NCBI GenBank assembly: GCA_036555325.1 | Contig: DATBLQ010000021.1 | Coordinates: 22,686 to 86,685, forward strand | Source: DATBLQ01 sp036555325 | GTDB lineage: Bacteria; Pseudomonadota; Alphaproteobacteria; Rhizobiales; Aestuariivirgaceae | Reading direction: 5' to 3' | DNA: 64,000 nt | Shown here: positions 7,944 through 16,536 of the stretch, piece after piece | Layout: every line of letters starts with the position of its first letter | Numbering within the stretch: the stretch's first letter is position 1 | Position numbers and translations under genes: made by a program | The notes under the pieces: model-generated | Told to the model about the DNA's origin: nothing | Seen by the model: only the letters and a program-made list of their open reading frames with translations | Databases searched by the model: none

Positions 7944-9956
7944 TCAGCCGAGCTTTCGCTGGATTTTTTCATTGAGGCGGCGGGTCATGATCTTCTTGTT
8001 CCCCTCATAGGCCTCGACCCTGCTTTTTACGTGCCATTCGCTCGCCGTTGCCGTGAGCTGCGAATAGCTTTCCGTCCTGACGGCCCACGAGCCGCGGGCC
8101 AGTTCTTGCGTCCAGTGGATCTCCTGTTTTGCCGAGTATGGGTCATCGGGCCTGATGGAATAGGTCTCCCGCGCGCACGACCAGGTCGTAAGGCCGTGCT
8201 CGCTCATTTGATACCTGCCGAAATCGTCGACAATTTCAACTCGCGTCACTCCGCTCGCTTGGTCGATGATCACCTGTCTCCTGTTTTCGGGTTTCGAAAG
8301 AATTTTCTGCTTGAGCCCCGCCGCCGTCTCCGGCTGCGAAAATTCGGGCGATGTATCGTCGGGCTTTCGTCCGCGCACCGGAATCTCGATGTGACTTTGG
8401 CCGGTGTAGACCGTAAGCGTAACCGGATGCGGAGCAGGCCATATCATCGGCCAATAGGCAGTCGAAATGGCAACTCTCAGCCTATGATCCTTCGGGATGC
8501 GCACCGCCGTGTCGTCGAGTTTGAGTCTCACGCTGTACCGCCGGCCGGGCTCGAGCGCCTGCGGGTATTCATGGCTGTCGCGGTGGCAAAGATTGAATAC
8601 GCCATAGGTCAGCCGCGACACCGCTCCGTCCGGCCAGACGCTGTTGAGCCTGACGGCTGCAAACGCCACCGCTTGGTTCGCACTTAACGACAAGGTGACG
8701 ACCGGTGCGCCAACGAGATCGATCGCCTCCGCCAGCGGCTCGCTGTCGAACGTCAGCGATCCGGAATCATCCCGCCGTTGATCCCCCGGGAACTCCGGCC
8801 CGAGCCAGATAATGCAGAATTCCCCTGCATCGAGTCCCGTGTCCTGTGGCGATGCGATCGTCATTTGATGCTCGGGGCCCGCCGCGCGCTCCAGCCGCCC
8901 GCCCGCAAAATAGAGCTTCTGCCGTTGGACGCTATCTGAAGGCCAGATGTGATCCTTAACCCAGCGCCCGGGCACCTCGCTGATCGAGGCTTTGGGCCGC
9001 GCTACATCCATGATGTAGGTGCGAAAGCTGGGGTCCCCCAAGACTTTCGTCGGCTCTCCCTTAAGCCAGAAATCCCACCATCTAAGGGCCTCCTGCAAAA
9101 ATCCCATGCGGGGGCCAGGTAGCGCAAAATGCGGATACTTATGCGCCCACGGCCCGATGATGCCCTTCGATGGCGATTTGAGCCCGAGCACCAGCCGCGG
9201 CACTGCATTCGAATAGGCATCGTTCCATCCCCCGATGCACAGGGCCGCTGCCTCGATGGCGCCGAAGTTTTCGCACACCGAGCCATGTTTCCAGTAGTCG
9301 TCCCGAAACGGATGCTTGAGCCAGCTGGAAATGAGAAACGGTTGGTTCTTCAGCCGCTCCACCCACATCTTTTTCCAACGCTTGCCAACGATCATTGGGT
9401 CCGGCGGGCGCGAAGAATATGAAAGCATCGTCGCCGCCCAGCCCAGATTTTCACAGAGCAGGCATCCGCCCTTGTAGTGAATGTCGTCGGCATAACGGTC
9501 ATCCGTCGAGCACAGCGTGATGATCGCCTTGAGCTGCGGTGGTTTTCGGGCCGCCACCTGCAGCGCGTTGAAACCGCCCCACGAGATGCCCATCATTCCG
9601 ACCCTGCCGGAGCACCAGGGCTGTTGTGCAAGCCAACCGATGACCGCAATCGCATCATCTTGCTCTTGCTTCGCGTATTCATCGAACATGAGGCCCTCTG
9701 AATCCCCATTGCCTCGCATGTCGACCCTCACCGCCGCATAGCCGTGGCCGGCAAAATAGGGATGTGTCAGCTGATCGCGGACCGCTGTCCCATCACGCTT
9801 GCGATAGGGGAGATACTCTAAGATGGCGGGAACCCTGGTTCTTTCCGCCTCGACCGGCAGCCAGATGCGCGCCGCAAGCTTGACGCCATCGGTCATTGGA
9901 ATCCATTCGTTGACGATTTCCTTGACCTTGCTCGGCAGTTTCTTCTTCACCTGCAT
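7944..9956 (-). CDS. CocE/NonD family hydrolase (X-Pro dipeptidyl-peptidase type)
   Basis: A 670-residue serine hydrolase with the CocE/X-Pro dipeptidyl-peptidase S15 fold. The nucleophile Ser is in MGISWGGFNALQVA (about residues 122-135). The catalytic Asp probably lies in GGWNDAYSNAV (about 248-258), and the His in IGPWAHKYPH (about 278-287). The C-terminal third (from about 370) is the jelly-roll domain of the family, with PVVTLSLSANQ and RLNSVWPDG. No signal peptide is visible, so it probably acts in the cytoplasm on imported substrates, cleaving acyl-proline peptides, esters or amides. It lies between an esterase gene (11 bases upstream) and a peptide importer, which favours peptide or amide catabolism. 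Exact substrate unknown. Confidence 0.88.
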   Translation of the reverse strand: MQVKKKLPSKVKEIVNEWIPMTDGVKLAARIWLPVEAERTRVPAILEYLPYRKRDGTAVRDQLTHPYFAGHGYAAVRVDMRGNGDSEGLMFDEYAKQEQDDAIAVIGWLAQQPWCSGRVGMMGISWGGFNALQVAARKPPQLKAIITLCSTDDRYADDIHYKGGCLLCENLGWAATMLSYSSRPPDPMIVGKRWKKMWVERLKNQPFLISSWLKHPFRDDYWKHGSVCENFGAIEAAALCIGGWNDAYSNAVPRLVLGLKSPSKGIIGPWAHKYPHFALPGPRMGFLQEALRWWDFWLKGEPTKVLGDPSFRTYIMDVARPKASISEVPGRWVKDHIWPSDSVQRQKLYFAGGRLERAAGPEHQMTIASPQDTGLDAGEFCIIWLGPEFPGDQRRDDSGSLTFDSEPLAEAIDLVGAPVVTLSLSANQAVAFAAVRLNSVWPDGAVSRLTYGVFNLCHRDSHEYPQALEPGRRYSVRLKLDDTAVRIPKDHRLRVAISTAYWPMIWPAPHPVTLTVYTGQSHIEIPVRGRKPDDTSPEFSQPETAAGLKQKILSKPENRRQVIIDQASGVTRVEIVDDFGRYQMSEHGLTTWSCARETYSIRPDDPYSAKQEIHWTQELARGSWAVRTESYSQLTATASEWHVKSRVEAYEGNKKIMTRRLNEKIQRKLG

Positions 9957-9967
9957 TGGCGCAAACC

Positions 9968-10942
9968 TCAGCCGAGCCGCCCGTAATAGGCGAGGTTTCG
10001 CATCGCTTGTACGATCGCGGCAAACCCGGCCTGCGCAGCCTGCGAGACATGCCGTGCACGCATGTAGCTGTGGGTGAGCGCGGGCTCGCTCCTCAGTCCA
10101 ACCTCAACCCCTGCGGCCTCAAGCTTACCGGCATAGATGACCGCATCGTCATAGAGCGGATCATGCGCGGCCGCCGCAATGAAGGTCGGGGGTAAGTCGG
10201 CATAAACCTTCTCCACAAGTGGAACGATATACTTGTCCTTTTTGTTGTCGCGCGCCTTCGGACCGAGCACCGAGTCCCAGTAATAGATCATCTCCGCGCG
10301 GGTAAGGCAGGGAGCTTCCGCATTGCGCCGGTAGGAAGCCGTGTCGAGATCGATGCCGAGGACGGGATAGATCAACACCTGGCCCTTGAGCTGTGCAAGC
10401 TTGTTGTCGCGCAGATAAAGTGCAAGTGATGCGCTCATCTGTCCCCCGGCGCTATCTCCTGCGGCAATTATTGCATCGGGTGAAATACCGTAGGCTTTCC
10501 CATGCTCGCGCATCCAGCCGAGCACCGCGAGATTGTCCTCCAATTGCGCCGGATGCGGATGTTCTGGCGCCAGCCGATAGTCCACAGCCACCACAGCAAC
10601 ATCCGCGCCTTGCGCCATTTCTGCGCACATGTCGTCGTGTGTCTCGATGCTTCCCAGCACCCAGCCGCCGCCATGCATATAAAGAACCCCAGGACGCAGC
10701 TTTTCTCCCGCCGGCCGATAGAGTCGCACCCCAACGCTGCCACCCTCTCGTGGCAGCGAGATATCATCCGTTCTCAAGCCCGCCGGATGCGGTGCCGCAA
10801 ACGCCTGGCACACCTCATCCCAGCATTTGCGCTGTTGTGCGAGCGGCCAGTTCACGGCCTCCGGCGGGCTCGCGCCCGAAAGTTTTTTGTAAAACACCAG
10901 CATTCCATCATCGATTGGGGCAATCGGCTGAATGTCATTCAT
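9968..10942 (-). CDS. Alpha/beta hydrolase, GDXG (hormone-sensitive lipase) family
   Basis: A 324-residue carboxylesterase-type enzyme. It shows the oxyanion-hole motif MHGGGWVLGS (about 89-98) and the nucleophile motif AAGDSAGGQMSASLAL (about 160-175), both diagnostic of the GDXG family. The Asp is likely in AAAHDPLYDDA and the His in ALTHSYMRA. It acts on short acyl esters; no export signal is seen. It is the first gene of the minus-strand cluster, 11 bases before the CocE-type hydrolase, and is divergent from phoR with 94 bases between the starts. Co-occurrence with the peptidase-like hydrolase and the importer suggests that the unit takes up and hydrolyses ester- or amide-linked compounds. 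Confidence 0.9.
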   Translation of the reverse strand: MNDIQPIAPIDDGMLVFYKKLSGASPPEAVNWPLAQQRKCWDEVCQAFAAPHPAGLRTDDISLPREGGSVGVRLYRPAGEKLRPGVLYMHGGGWVLGSIETHDDMCAEMAQGADVAVVAVDYRLAPEHPHPAQLEDNLAVLGWMREHGKAYGISPDAIIAAGDSAGGQMSASLALYLRDNKLAQLKGQVLIYPVLGIDLDTASYRRNAEAPCLTRAEMIYYWDSVLGPKARDNKKDKYIVPLVEKVYADLPPTFIAAAAHDPLYDDAVIYAGKLEAAGVEVGLRSEPALTHSYMRARHVSQAAQAGFAAIVQAMRNLAYYGRLG

Positions 10943-11036
10943 GGAACTGGACGCTCAACGGGTGATGTCATCGCCAGGAAATTGCTATATGAGGGGCCAT
11001 GGTGATAGCACATAGGATTTCGTTTCCGCCAATCGC

Positions 11037-12149
11037 ATGATTTGGCCTTTCAACCGCGAACTCGCCACTCTTGCCTCCGCCGATACGGAAAGCGTCGGAA
11101 ATGACGCTTTGACACTTCTGGCCGCCGTGGCCAACGCCCTCCCTGATCCCTTTTTGGTTCTTGATAGTGACGGGATTGTCATTGTTTGCAATCCGCCGGC
11201 TGAGGAAATAGTCGAGATGCAGCTCAAGGGCCAACACATTGCCCACGCCATCCGCTCTCCGGTTATCCTGGACGCGCTCAAGGAGGTCATGACCAATAGC
11301 GAGGCGGTGAAGGTTGACTTCACCCACCGCTTCCCCCTTGAACGTCATTTTGAGGCCTTCATAGCCCCTTTGGCCAAGCAACAACTTGATGGCCGCAAAC
11401 CCGCCGTTGTCATGGTGCTCCGCGATCTCACTCGGGAGCAACAACTCGAGCGCATGCGGGTTGATTTCGTTGCCAACGCCTCGCATGAATTGCGCACCCC
11501 CCTGGCCTCGCTTCTGGGATTTATCGATACCCTCGAGGGTCCTGCCAAGAGCGACGAACGCGCCCGGGAGCGTTTCTTGAGTCTCATGCGCACCCAGGCC
11601 GAACGCATGGCGAGGCTGATTGACGATCTTTTGTCCTTGAGCCGGATTGAGCTCAACGTGCACCGTCGGCCCGTCGGTTTGGTGGATCTCGGGTCGCTCG
11701 TGAAACAAGCCGCGGAAATGCTTACCACATCGGCGCGCCAGGCTGGCGTCCACATCCGGCTCGACCTCTCCGGCGAGCTTTTGGTCCAGGGTGACCGCGA
11801 TGAATTGATCCAGGTGGTGCAAAACCTCCTTGAGAACGCCATCAAATATGCAGCGGACGGCAAGCACATCGACGTGCTGGCAAGGAAGGACGGCGCCGGC
11901 CGGATCGAGCTGAGTGTTGCCGACTACGGTCCAGGTATTCCCCCGGAGCACCTTCCCCGCCTAACCGAACGTTTCTACCGCGTCAGCGTTCAGGAAAGCC
12001 GCTCGCGCGGCGGCACCGGTTTAGGCTTGGCGATCGTTAAACACATTTTAAATCGTCACCGGGCCAAGCTCGCAATAGCGTCCGAACTCGGCAAAGGCTC
12101 GCGGTTCACCATAGGCTTCTCTCCGCCCGACCGCCCAAAGCCGTTGTGA
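11037..12149 (+). CDS. phoR: Phosphate regulon sensor histidine kinase PhoR
   Basis: Senses phosphate status through the Pst-PhoU complex and phosphorylates or dephosphorylates PhoB. A PAS domain covers about residues 28-110. The dimerisation/phosphoacceptor motif is FVANASHELRTPLASLLG with His150. The ATPase domain shows NLLENAIKYA (N box), VADYGPGIPPEHLPRLTERFYR (G1 and F box; core DYGPGIPP) and RGGTGLGLAIVKHI (G2). The 370-residue frame has no obvious membrane helix before the PAS domain, whereas PhoR proteins usually start with one or two; an in-frame stop lies about 30 bases upstream, so this is not a start-choice artefact. It leads the phoR-pstSCAB-phoU-phoB set, but a PHO box stands between it and pstS. 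Confidence 0.93.
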   Translation: MIWPFNRELATLASADTESVGNDALTLLAAVANALPDPFLVLDSDGIVIVCNPPAEEIVEMQLKGQHIAHAIRSPVILDALKEVMTNSEAVKVDFTHRFPLERHFEAFIAPLAKQQLDGRKPAVVMVLRDLTREQQLERMRVDFVANASHELRTPLASLLGFIDTLEGPAKSDERARERFLSLMRTQAERMARLIDDLLSLSRIELNVHRRPVGLVDLGSLVKQAAEMLTTSARQAGVHIRLDLSGELLVQGDRDELIQVVQNLLENAIKYAADGKHIDVLARKDGAGRIELSVADYGPGIPPEHLPRLTERFYRVSVQESRSRGGTGLGLAIVKHILNRHRAKLAIASELGKGSRFTIGFSPPDRPKPL

Positions 12150-12163
12150 TTTGGCAACTTAGC

Positions 12164-12203
12164 CTGTCACACAACTGTTAATTGGCTGTCACATAACCCT
12201 CAT
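12164..12203 (+). promoter_or_regulatory. PHO box (PhoB binding site) upstream of pstS
   Basis: Four 7-base direct repeats at exact 11-base spacing: CTGTCAC (12164), CTGTTAA (12175), CTGTCAC (12186), CCCTCAT (12197). This equals two consecutive PHO boxes of the alphaproteobacterial type (CTGTCAT, 4 bases, CTGTCAT). The array ends 50 bases before the pstS ATG, so PhoB would overlap the -35 region of the pst promoter. phoR lies upstream of the box and must have other transcription. Confidence 0.93.
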
Positions 12204-12253
12204 CGAGCATACCTAGACTCGCAAGTCGCTCGTGCAAGAAAGAGGACACGCAT

Positions 12254-13306
12254 ATGAAACTTGCTTCCCTTACGTTTTCCGCGGCTTGTGTGGTCGCCTT
12301 GCTGCCTTTGACGACGGCGGCTGAAGCTCGCGATCAAATCCGTATCGTCGGCTCATCGACCGTTTATCCATTCACCACCGCAGTTGCCGAGAATTTCGGC
12401 CGCACCACGGGAATGAAAACACCGGTCGTCGAAGCGACCGGCACTGGCGGCGGCATGAAGCTGTTCTGCGCCGGCGTGGGAGTGGACCATCCAGACATCA
12501 CCAATGCATCGCGCCGGATGAAGAAAAGCGAGTTTGACAACTGCAAGGCCGGTGGAGTGACGGAGGTGGTGGAACTCAAAATCGGTTACGATGGCTTGAC
12601 GATCGCCCATTCCAAAGCCTCCCCTCCGGTGCAGTTGACCTTGCCTCAGCTCTATCTGGCCCTGGCCAAGCAAGTTCCAGGTCCTGACGGAAAGCTGGTT
12701 CCCAATCCATACCTGCAATGGTCCGACATCGATCCATCGCTGCCCGCGACCAAGATCGAAGTTTTAGGACCACCCCCCACATCGGGCACCCGCGACTCGC
12801 TTCACGAGCTGTTCATGGAAAAGGGTGCCGAGAAGATCGAAGCTCTGAAGAAACTCAAGGAATCCGACCCCAAGGCCTTCGAGGCGGCTTGGAAAACGCT
12901 CCGCGATGACGGCGCCTATGTCGAAGCCGGTGAAAACGACAACGTCATAGTTCAGAAGATCGAAGCCAATCCAAACGCCTTTGGCGTCTTCGGTTACTCC
13001 TTTCTTGAGGAAAACGTATCGCGCCTGACCGGCGTACCCATCGACGGGGTGGCCCCGAGCTTCGAGACCATAGCCTCCGGTGAATACAAGGGCGGCCGGC
13101 CCCTGTTCGTCTACTTCAAGAAGGCTCATATCGGGCTCGTGCCCGGCATTCAGGAGTTCGCCGAGGAGTACATCTCCCCTCAAGCCCTGGGTGAAGATGG
13201 ATACCTTGCCGACAAGGGTCTGGTGCCGCTGCCGCCTGCCGAATTCGAGAAGGTTGCAGCCGATGTACGCGCCATGCAACCGTTGGTCGCCGATGAACTG
13301 AAATAG
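12254..13306 (+). CDS. pstS: Phosphate ABC transporter substrate-binding protein PstS
   Basis: Periplasmic high-affinity phosphate-binding protein, 350 residues. A Sec signal peptide covers about residues 1-25 (LTFSAACVVALLPLTTAAEA). The mature part begins RIVGSSTVYPFTTAVAENF, which holds the phosphate-contacting Ser/Thr pair. GPPPTSGTRDSLHELFM (about 175-191) is the second phosphate-binding segment. An AGAGGA ribosome binding site lies 7 bases before the ATG. It is the first gene downstream of the PHO box and is followed by a strong stem-loop before pstC, which would raise PstS relative to the permeases. Confidence 0.96.
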   Translation: MKLASLTFSAACVVALLPLTTAAEARDQIRIVGSSTVYPFTTAVAENFGRTTGMKTPVVEATGTGGGMKLFCAGVGVDHPDITNASRRMKKSEFDNCKAGGVTEVVELKIGYDGLTIAHSKASPPVQLTLPQLYLALAKQVPGPDGKLVPNPYLQWSDIDPSLPATKIEVLGPPPTSGTRDSLHELFMEKGAEKIEALKKLKESDPKAFEAAWKTLRDDGAYVEAGENDNVIVQKIEANPNAFGVFGYSFLEENVSRLTGVPIDGVAPSFETIASGEYKGGRPLFVYFKKAHIGLVPGIQEFAEEYISPQALGEDGYLADKGLVPLPPAEFEKVAADVRAMQPLVADELK

Positions 13307-13311
13307 CTGCG

Positions 13312-13343
13312 AGGCGGCCGCAACGACTAGAGTGCGGCCGCCT
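13312..13343 (+). terminator. Stem-loop between pstS and pstC
   Basis: A perfect 11-bp inverted repeat (13312-13322 with 13333-13343, AGGCGGCCGCA and its complement) with a 10-base loop starts 6 bases after the pstS stop. There is no good T tract. It probably acts as a partial terminator or 3'-end stabiliser of a short pstS mRNA, so that the binding protein is made in excess. Confidence 0.7.
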
Positions 13344-13362
13344 TCGCGTTTGAGAGAAGCGC

Positions 13363-14733
13363 ATGGCCGCGACATATCTCCTCTGCACCGCAGGTCTCGC
13401 TGTCTTGAGCTTCTTTCTCGCAGCCTCTCGCGCCCGCGCTTTGGCAACGACCGGGGCGGCTCTGCACTCGCGTCCCTCCTACCATGGTCTGTTCCTGGCA
13501 AGCCTGGTGCTCACCGCTGCATTTGCGATCTTTGCGCTTGGTTGGCCGCTCACCGGCTGGCTTGCGGAAAAATACGCCCTGTCGGTCCTGCCAGCGCATG
13601 TCACGACCGATCCCGTAGGCCGCGATACGGCATTGCGCGACATTGGCGAGATTGTCCAGAGACGCGAAGTCGCCGGCGCCAACAGCGAGATCATTGGCGC
13701 TGCCGCAGCCTACGCACGCATCACATGGCTCGGCCGCGTCATAACGTTGATAGCAGGTCTCGCCGCGGCGGCTGCACTGTTGCTGAACGGCTGGAACAGG
13801 ATTTCAAGTTACTTTCCCGCACGCAACTATTTCGAGCGCTGGGTCGAGTATCTGGTTTTCGCCTGCGCTGCCGTCGCCGTGTTGACAACGGTCGGTATCG
13901 TCTTTTCGGTCGTTTTTGAAACCTTGCGGTTCTTTCAGCTCGTTTCCCCGGTCGACTTCCTTTTCGGCCTCGAATGGAATCCGCAAACCGCTCTGCGCGC
14001 CGACCAGGGGGAATTCGGCGGCTCCTTTGGAATCGTGCCGCTCATCACCGGCACGCTGTTGATTACCACGATCGCCATTCTTGTTGCCGGACCCATCGGT
14101 CTCACTGCGGCAATCTTCATGTCGGAATATGCAAGCTCCCGCACGCGCGCCTTCGTCAAACCGATGTTGGAAATACTGGCTGGAATTCCGACCGTGGTGC
14201 TGGGGTTCTTTGCCGCGCTCACGGTCGCCCCGTTCATCCGCAATATCGGTACCGCTGTTGGCCTTTCGGTTGCATCCGAATCCGCCCTCGCCGCTGGGCT
14301 GGTCATGGGAGTGATGATCATTCCCTTCGTCTCCTCGCTCTCCGATGACGTTATGAATGCCGTCCCTCAGTCGCTGCGCGATGGTTCCTACGCCATGGGG
14401 TCCACTCGCTCCGAAACGATCAAGAAGGTCGTCCTTCCCGCCGCCCTGCCGGGCATCGTCTCGGCGTTCATGTTGGCAATTTCCCGCGCCATCGGCGAGA
14501 CCATGATCGTCGTTATGGCTGCGGGTCTTGCGGCAAACCTGACGTTCAATCCCCTCGCTGCGGTGACGACCTTCACCGTTCAGATCAAGACCATTCTCGT
14601 CGGCGACCAGGAATTCGACAGCGCCAAGACACTTTCCGCTTTCGCGCTTGGTTTTGTCCTCTTCTTCCTCACCCTGGCGCTCAACGTCCTCGCCCTGCGC
14701 ATCGTCAGGAGATATCGGGAACGCTATGACTGA
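13363..14733 (+). CDS. pstC: Phosphate ABC transporter permease PstC
   Basis: Inner-membrane permease of the PstSCAB transporter, 456 residues. This is longer than the E. coli type (about 320) because of an N-terminal region with three hydrophobic stretches (about 1-25, 45-70, 125-145), a form common in alphaproteobacteria. The conserved part begins near residue 160 and contains FGLEWNPQTALRADQGEFGG, the permease core with ILAGIPTVVLGFFAAL, and the ATPase-contacting segment RDGSYAMGSTRSETIKKVVLPAALPG. Its last 8 bases overlap the start of pstA, so the two permeases are translationally coupled. Confidence 0.94.
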   Translation: MAATYLLCTAGLAVLSFFLAASRARALATTGAALHSRPSYHGLFLASLVLTAAFAIFALGWPLTGWLAEKYALSVLPAHVTTDPVGRDTALRDIGEIVQRREVAGANSEIIGAAAAYARITWLGRVITLIAGLAAAAALLLNGWNRISSYFPARNYFERWVEYLVFACAAVAVLTTVGIVFSVVFETLRFFQLVSPVDFLFGLEWNPQTALRADQGEFGGSFGIVPLITGTLLITTIAILVAGPIGLTAAIFMSEYASSRTRAFVKPMLEILAGIPTVVLGFFAALTVAPFIRNIGTAVGLSVASESALAAGLVMGVMIIPFVSSLSDDVMNAVPQSLRDGSYAMGSTRSETIKKVVLPAALPGIVSAFMLAISRAIGETMIVVMAAGLAANLTFNPLAAVTTFTVQIKTILVGDQEFDSAKTLSAFALGFVLFFLTLALNVLALRIVRRYRERYD

Positions 14734-16525
14734 TCTGATCGATGGCCGGCGCGCCTCCGACTATTCATCCACCGCTGCAAAGCGGCGGCTCGTCAAACGC
14801 TACCGCGCCGAAGCGAGGTTCCGCGCCTATGGGGTTCTCGGCCTCATCCTCACGGCGGCCTTTCTTGCCGTGCTCTTCATCGACATTCTCGGCAAGGGCC
14901 TGCCGGCCTTCTGGCAACATTCTCTTATGTTGAGAACGCCTCTTGTGCCTGCAGAGATCGATCCTCTGGGCGCGCATGATCCCAAACAGATTGCCAGTGC
15001 CGACTTTGGCAAAATCGTCAAAGACGTGCTCGCCAGCCAATTTCCGTATGTCAAATCGCGAGCCGAGCGGAAATTGCTGAACTCTCTTCTATCCTCGGGC
15101 GCTGCCGATGCACTTCGCGACAGGGTCATCGCCAATCCGGCCCTCATCGGCACCACGGTCGCGACCCCGGCACTCCTTTCTGCCGATGCCGACCTTTTTT
15201 TCAAGGGCAGGCTGACCAAGGTCGAGGCCGAACCGGCCAAGTCTGCAGCGACCCTCAACATCCAGCCACAGGAACGTTACGAAATCCTCTCGCCCGATGG
15301 CGCCTTCGCGGCCAGCCTTGCCGAAATCAAGCGGCATCTTGGTGCCCGCGTTGCACTGTTGCGCGCCGAAGTGCAAGGCCTCCTGGCTCAGCGGCCGGAG
15401 ATCGCCAGCCGCCTCGCCCAGGCGCGCGATGGCGGCAATTCCGCTGAGGCGTTGCGTCTGGAGAACAGTCTGCAGTCGATAGATCTCAAGTCGGCTGAAC
15501 TGCAGACTCGGATGCAGAACCTGGAAATCCGGGCCTCGTCGTCCTCGGCCTCCGAAAAACTCGACGCAACGCTTCCAAGCATACTCGCCGCCGCGAATGG
15601 GGGTTTGATCAAGGCCGAGGAAATTTCTGCCGACCGGCTCATCGGCCCCGCCCTTGTTCCGCCCCGCTCTGCAGCAAGCCTTGCGCCGGGAGACTGGAGC
15701 ATAGTCACCTACCAGACGCCTCAATCCTTTCGTCGCATTGCCGATCAGCAGATCGCATGGCTCGAGCATCTGAAGGGGCAAGGGCTCATCGACCGACACT
15801 TCAATACGCGCTTTTTTACCTCCGGTGATAGTCGCGAGCCCGAACTTGCCGGGATTCGCGGAGCACTCGTTGGCTCGCTTCTCACTCTCTTGGTCACGAT
15901 CGTGCTATGTCTGCCGGTGGGTGTTGCCGCTGCGATCTATCTGGAGGAGTTTGCCCCCAAGAATCGTCTTACGGAAATCATCGAGGTGAATATCAACAAC
16001 CTTGCTGCTGTTCCATCGATCGTATTTGGCCTCTTGGGATTGGCTCTTTTTCTTAACACGTTCGGCCTGCCGCGCTCGGCCGCCCTTGTCGGTGGTCTGG
16101 TGCTGGCGCTCCTCGTCTTGCCCACGATCATAATAGCCGGTCGAGCTTCTTTGCGAGCGGTTCCGCCGTCGATCAAGGATGCAGCGCTCGCCGTCGGCGC
16201 CTCTCATCAGCAGGCGGTGTTTCATCATGTCTTGCCGCTCGCCATGCCCGGCATCATGACCGGCACGATCATCGGCATGGCGCACGCGCTTGGCGAGACT
16301 GCGCCGCTTTTGATGATCGGCATGGTTGCCTTTATTGTCGACGTCCCGTCCGGCATAACCGACTCGGCAACCGTCCTGCCCGTCCAGATCTACCTCTGGT
16401 CGGACTTGCCGGAAATTGCTTTTGAGGCCAAAACAGCCGCGGCGATCATAGTGTTGCTGGCGGTATTGTTCGTCATGAACGGCACCGCCATCGTGCTGCG
16501 CCGGCGTTTCGAGCGTCGTTGGTGA
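14726..16525 (+). CDS. pstA: Phosphate ABC transporter permease PstA
   Basis: Second permease subunit, 599 residues from the ATG at 14726; the longer frame from 14648 runs only inside pstC. One membrane helix near 35-55 is followed by a long extracytoplasmic region (about 60-370) with an Ala/Leu/Arg-rich, probably coiled-coil stretch (about 195-270) in which residues such as RLENSLQSIDLKSAELQTRM recur. The permease core from about 375 has FAPKNRLTEIIEVNINNLAA, VPSIVFGLLGLALFL and the EAA-type loop KDAALAVGASHQQAVFHHVL. The enlarged periplasmic region is typical of alphaproteobacterial PstA and absent from E. coli PstA. It ends 11 bases before pstB. Confidence 0.93.
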   Translation: MTDLIDGRRASDYSSTAAKRRLVKRYRAEARFRAYGVLGLILTAAFLAVLFIDILGKGLPAFWQHSLMLRTPLVPAEIDPLGAHDPKQIASADFGKIVKDVLASQFPYVKSRAERKLLNSLLSSGAADALRDRVIANPALIGTTVATPALLSADADLFFKGRLTKVEAEPAKSAATLNIQPQERYEILSPDGAFAASLAEIKRHLGARVALLRAEVQGLLAQRPEIASRLAQARDGGNSAEALRLENSLQSIDLKSAELQTRMQNLEIRASSSSASEKLDATLPSILAAANGGLIKAEEISADRLIGPALVPPRSAASLAPGDWSIVTYQTPQSFRRIADQQIAWLEHLKGQGLIDRHFNTRFFTSGDSREPELAGIRGALVGSLLTLLVTIVLCLPVGVAAAIYLEEFAPKNRLTEIIEVNINNLAAVPSIVFGLLGLALFLNTFGLPRSAALVGGLVLALLVLPTIIIAGRASLRAVPPSIKDAALAVGASHQQAVFHHVLPLAMPGIMTGTIIGMAHALGETAPLLMIGMVAFIVDVPSGITDSATVLPVQIYLWSDLPEIAFEAKTAAAIIVLLAVLFVMNGTAIVLRRRFERRW

Positions 16526-16536
16526 GGGTCCTGAGA

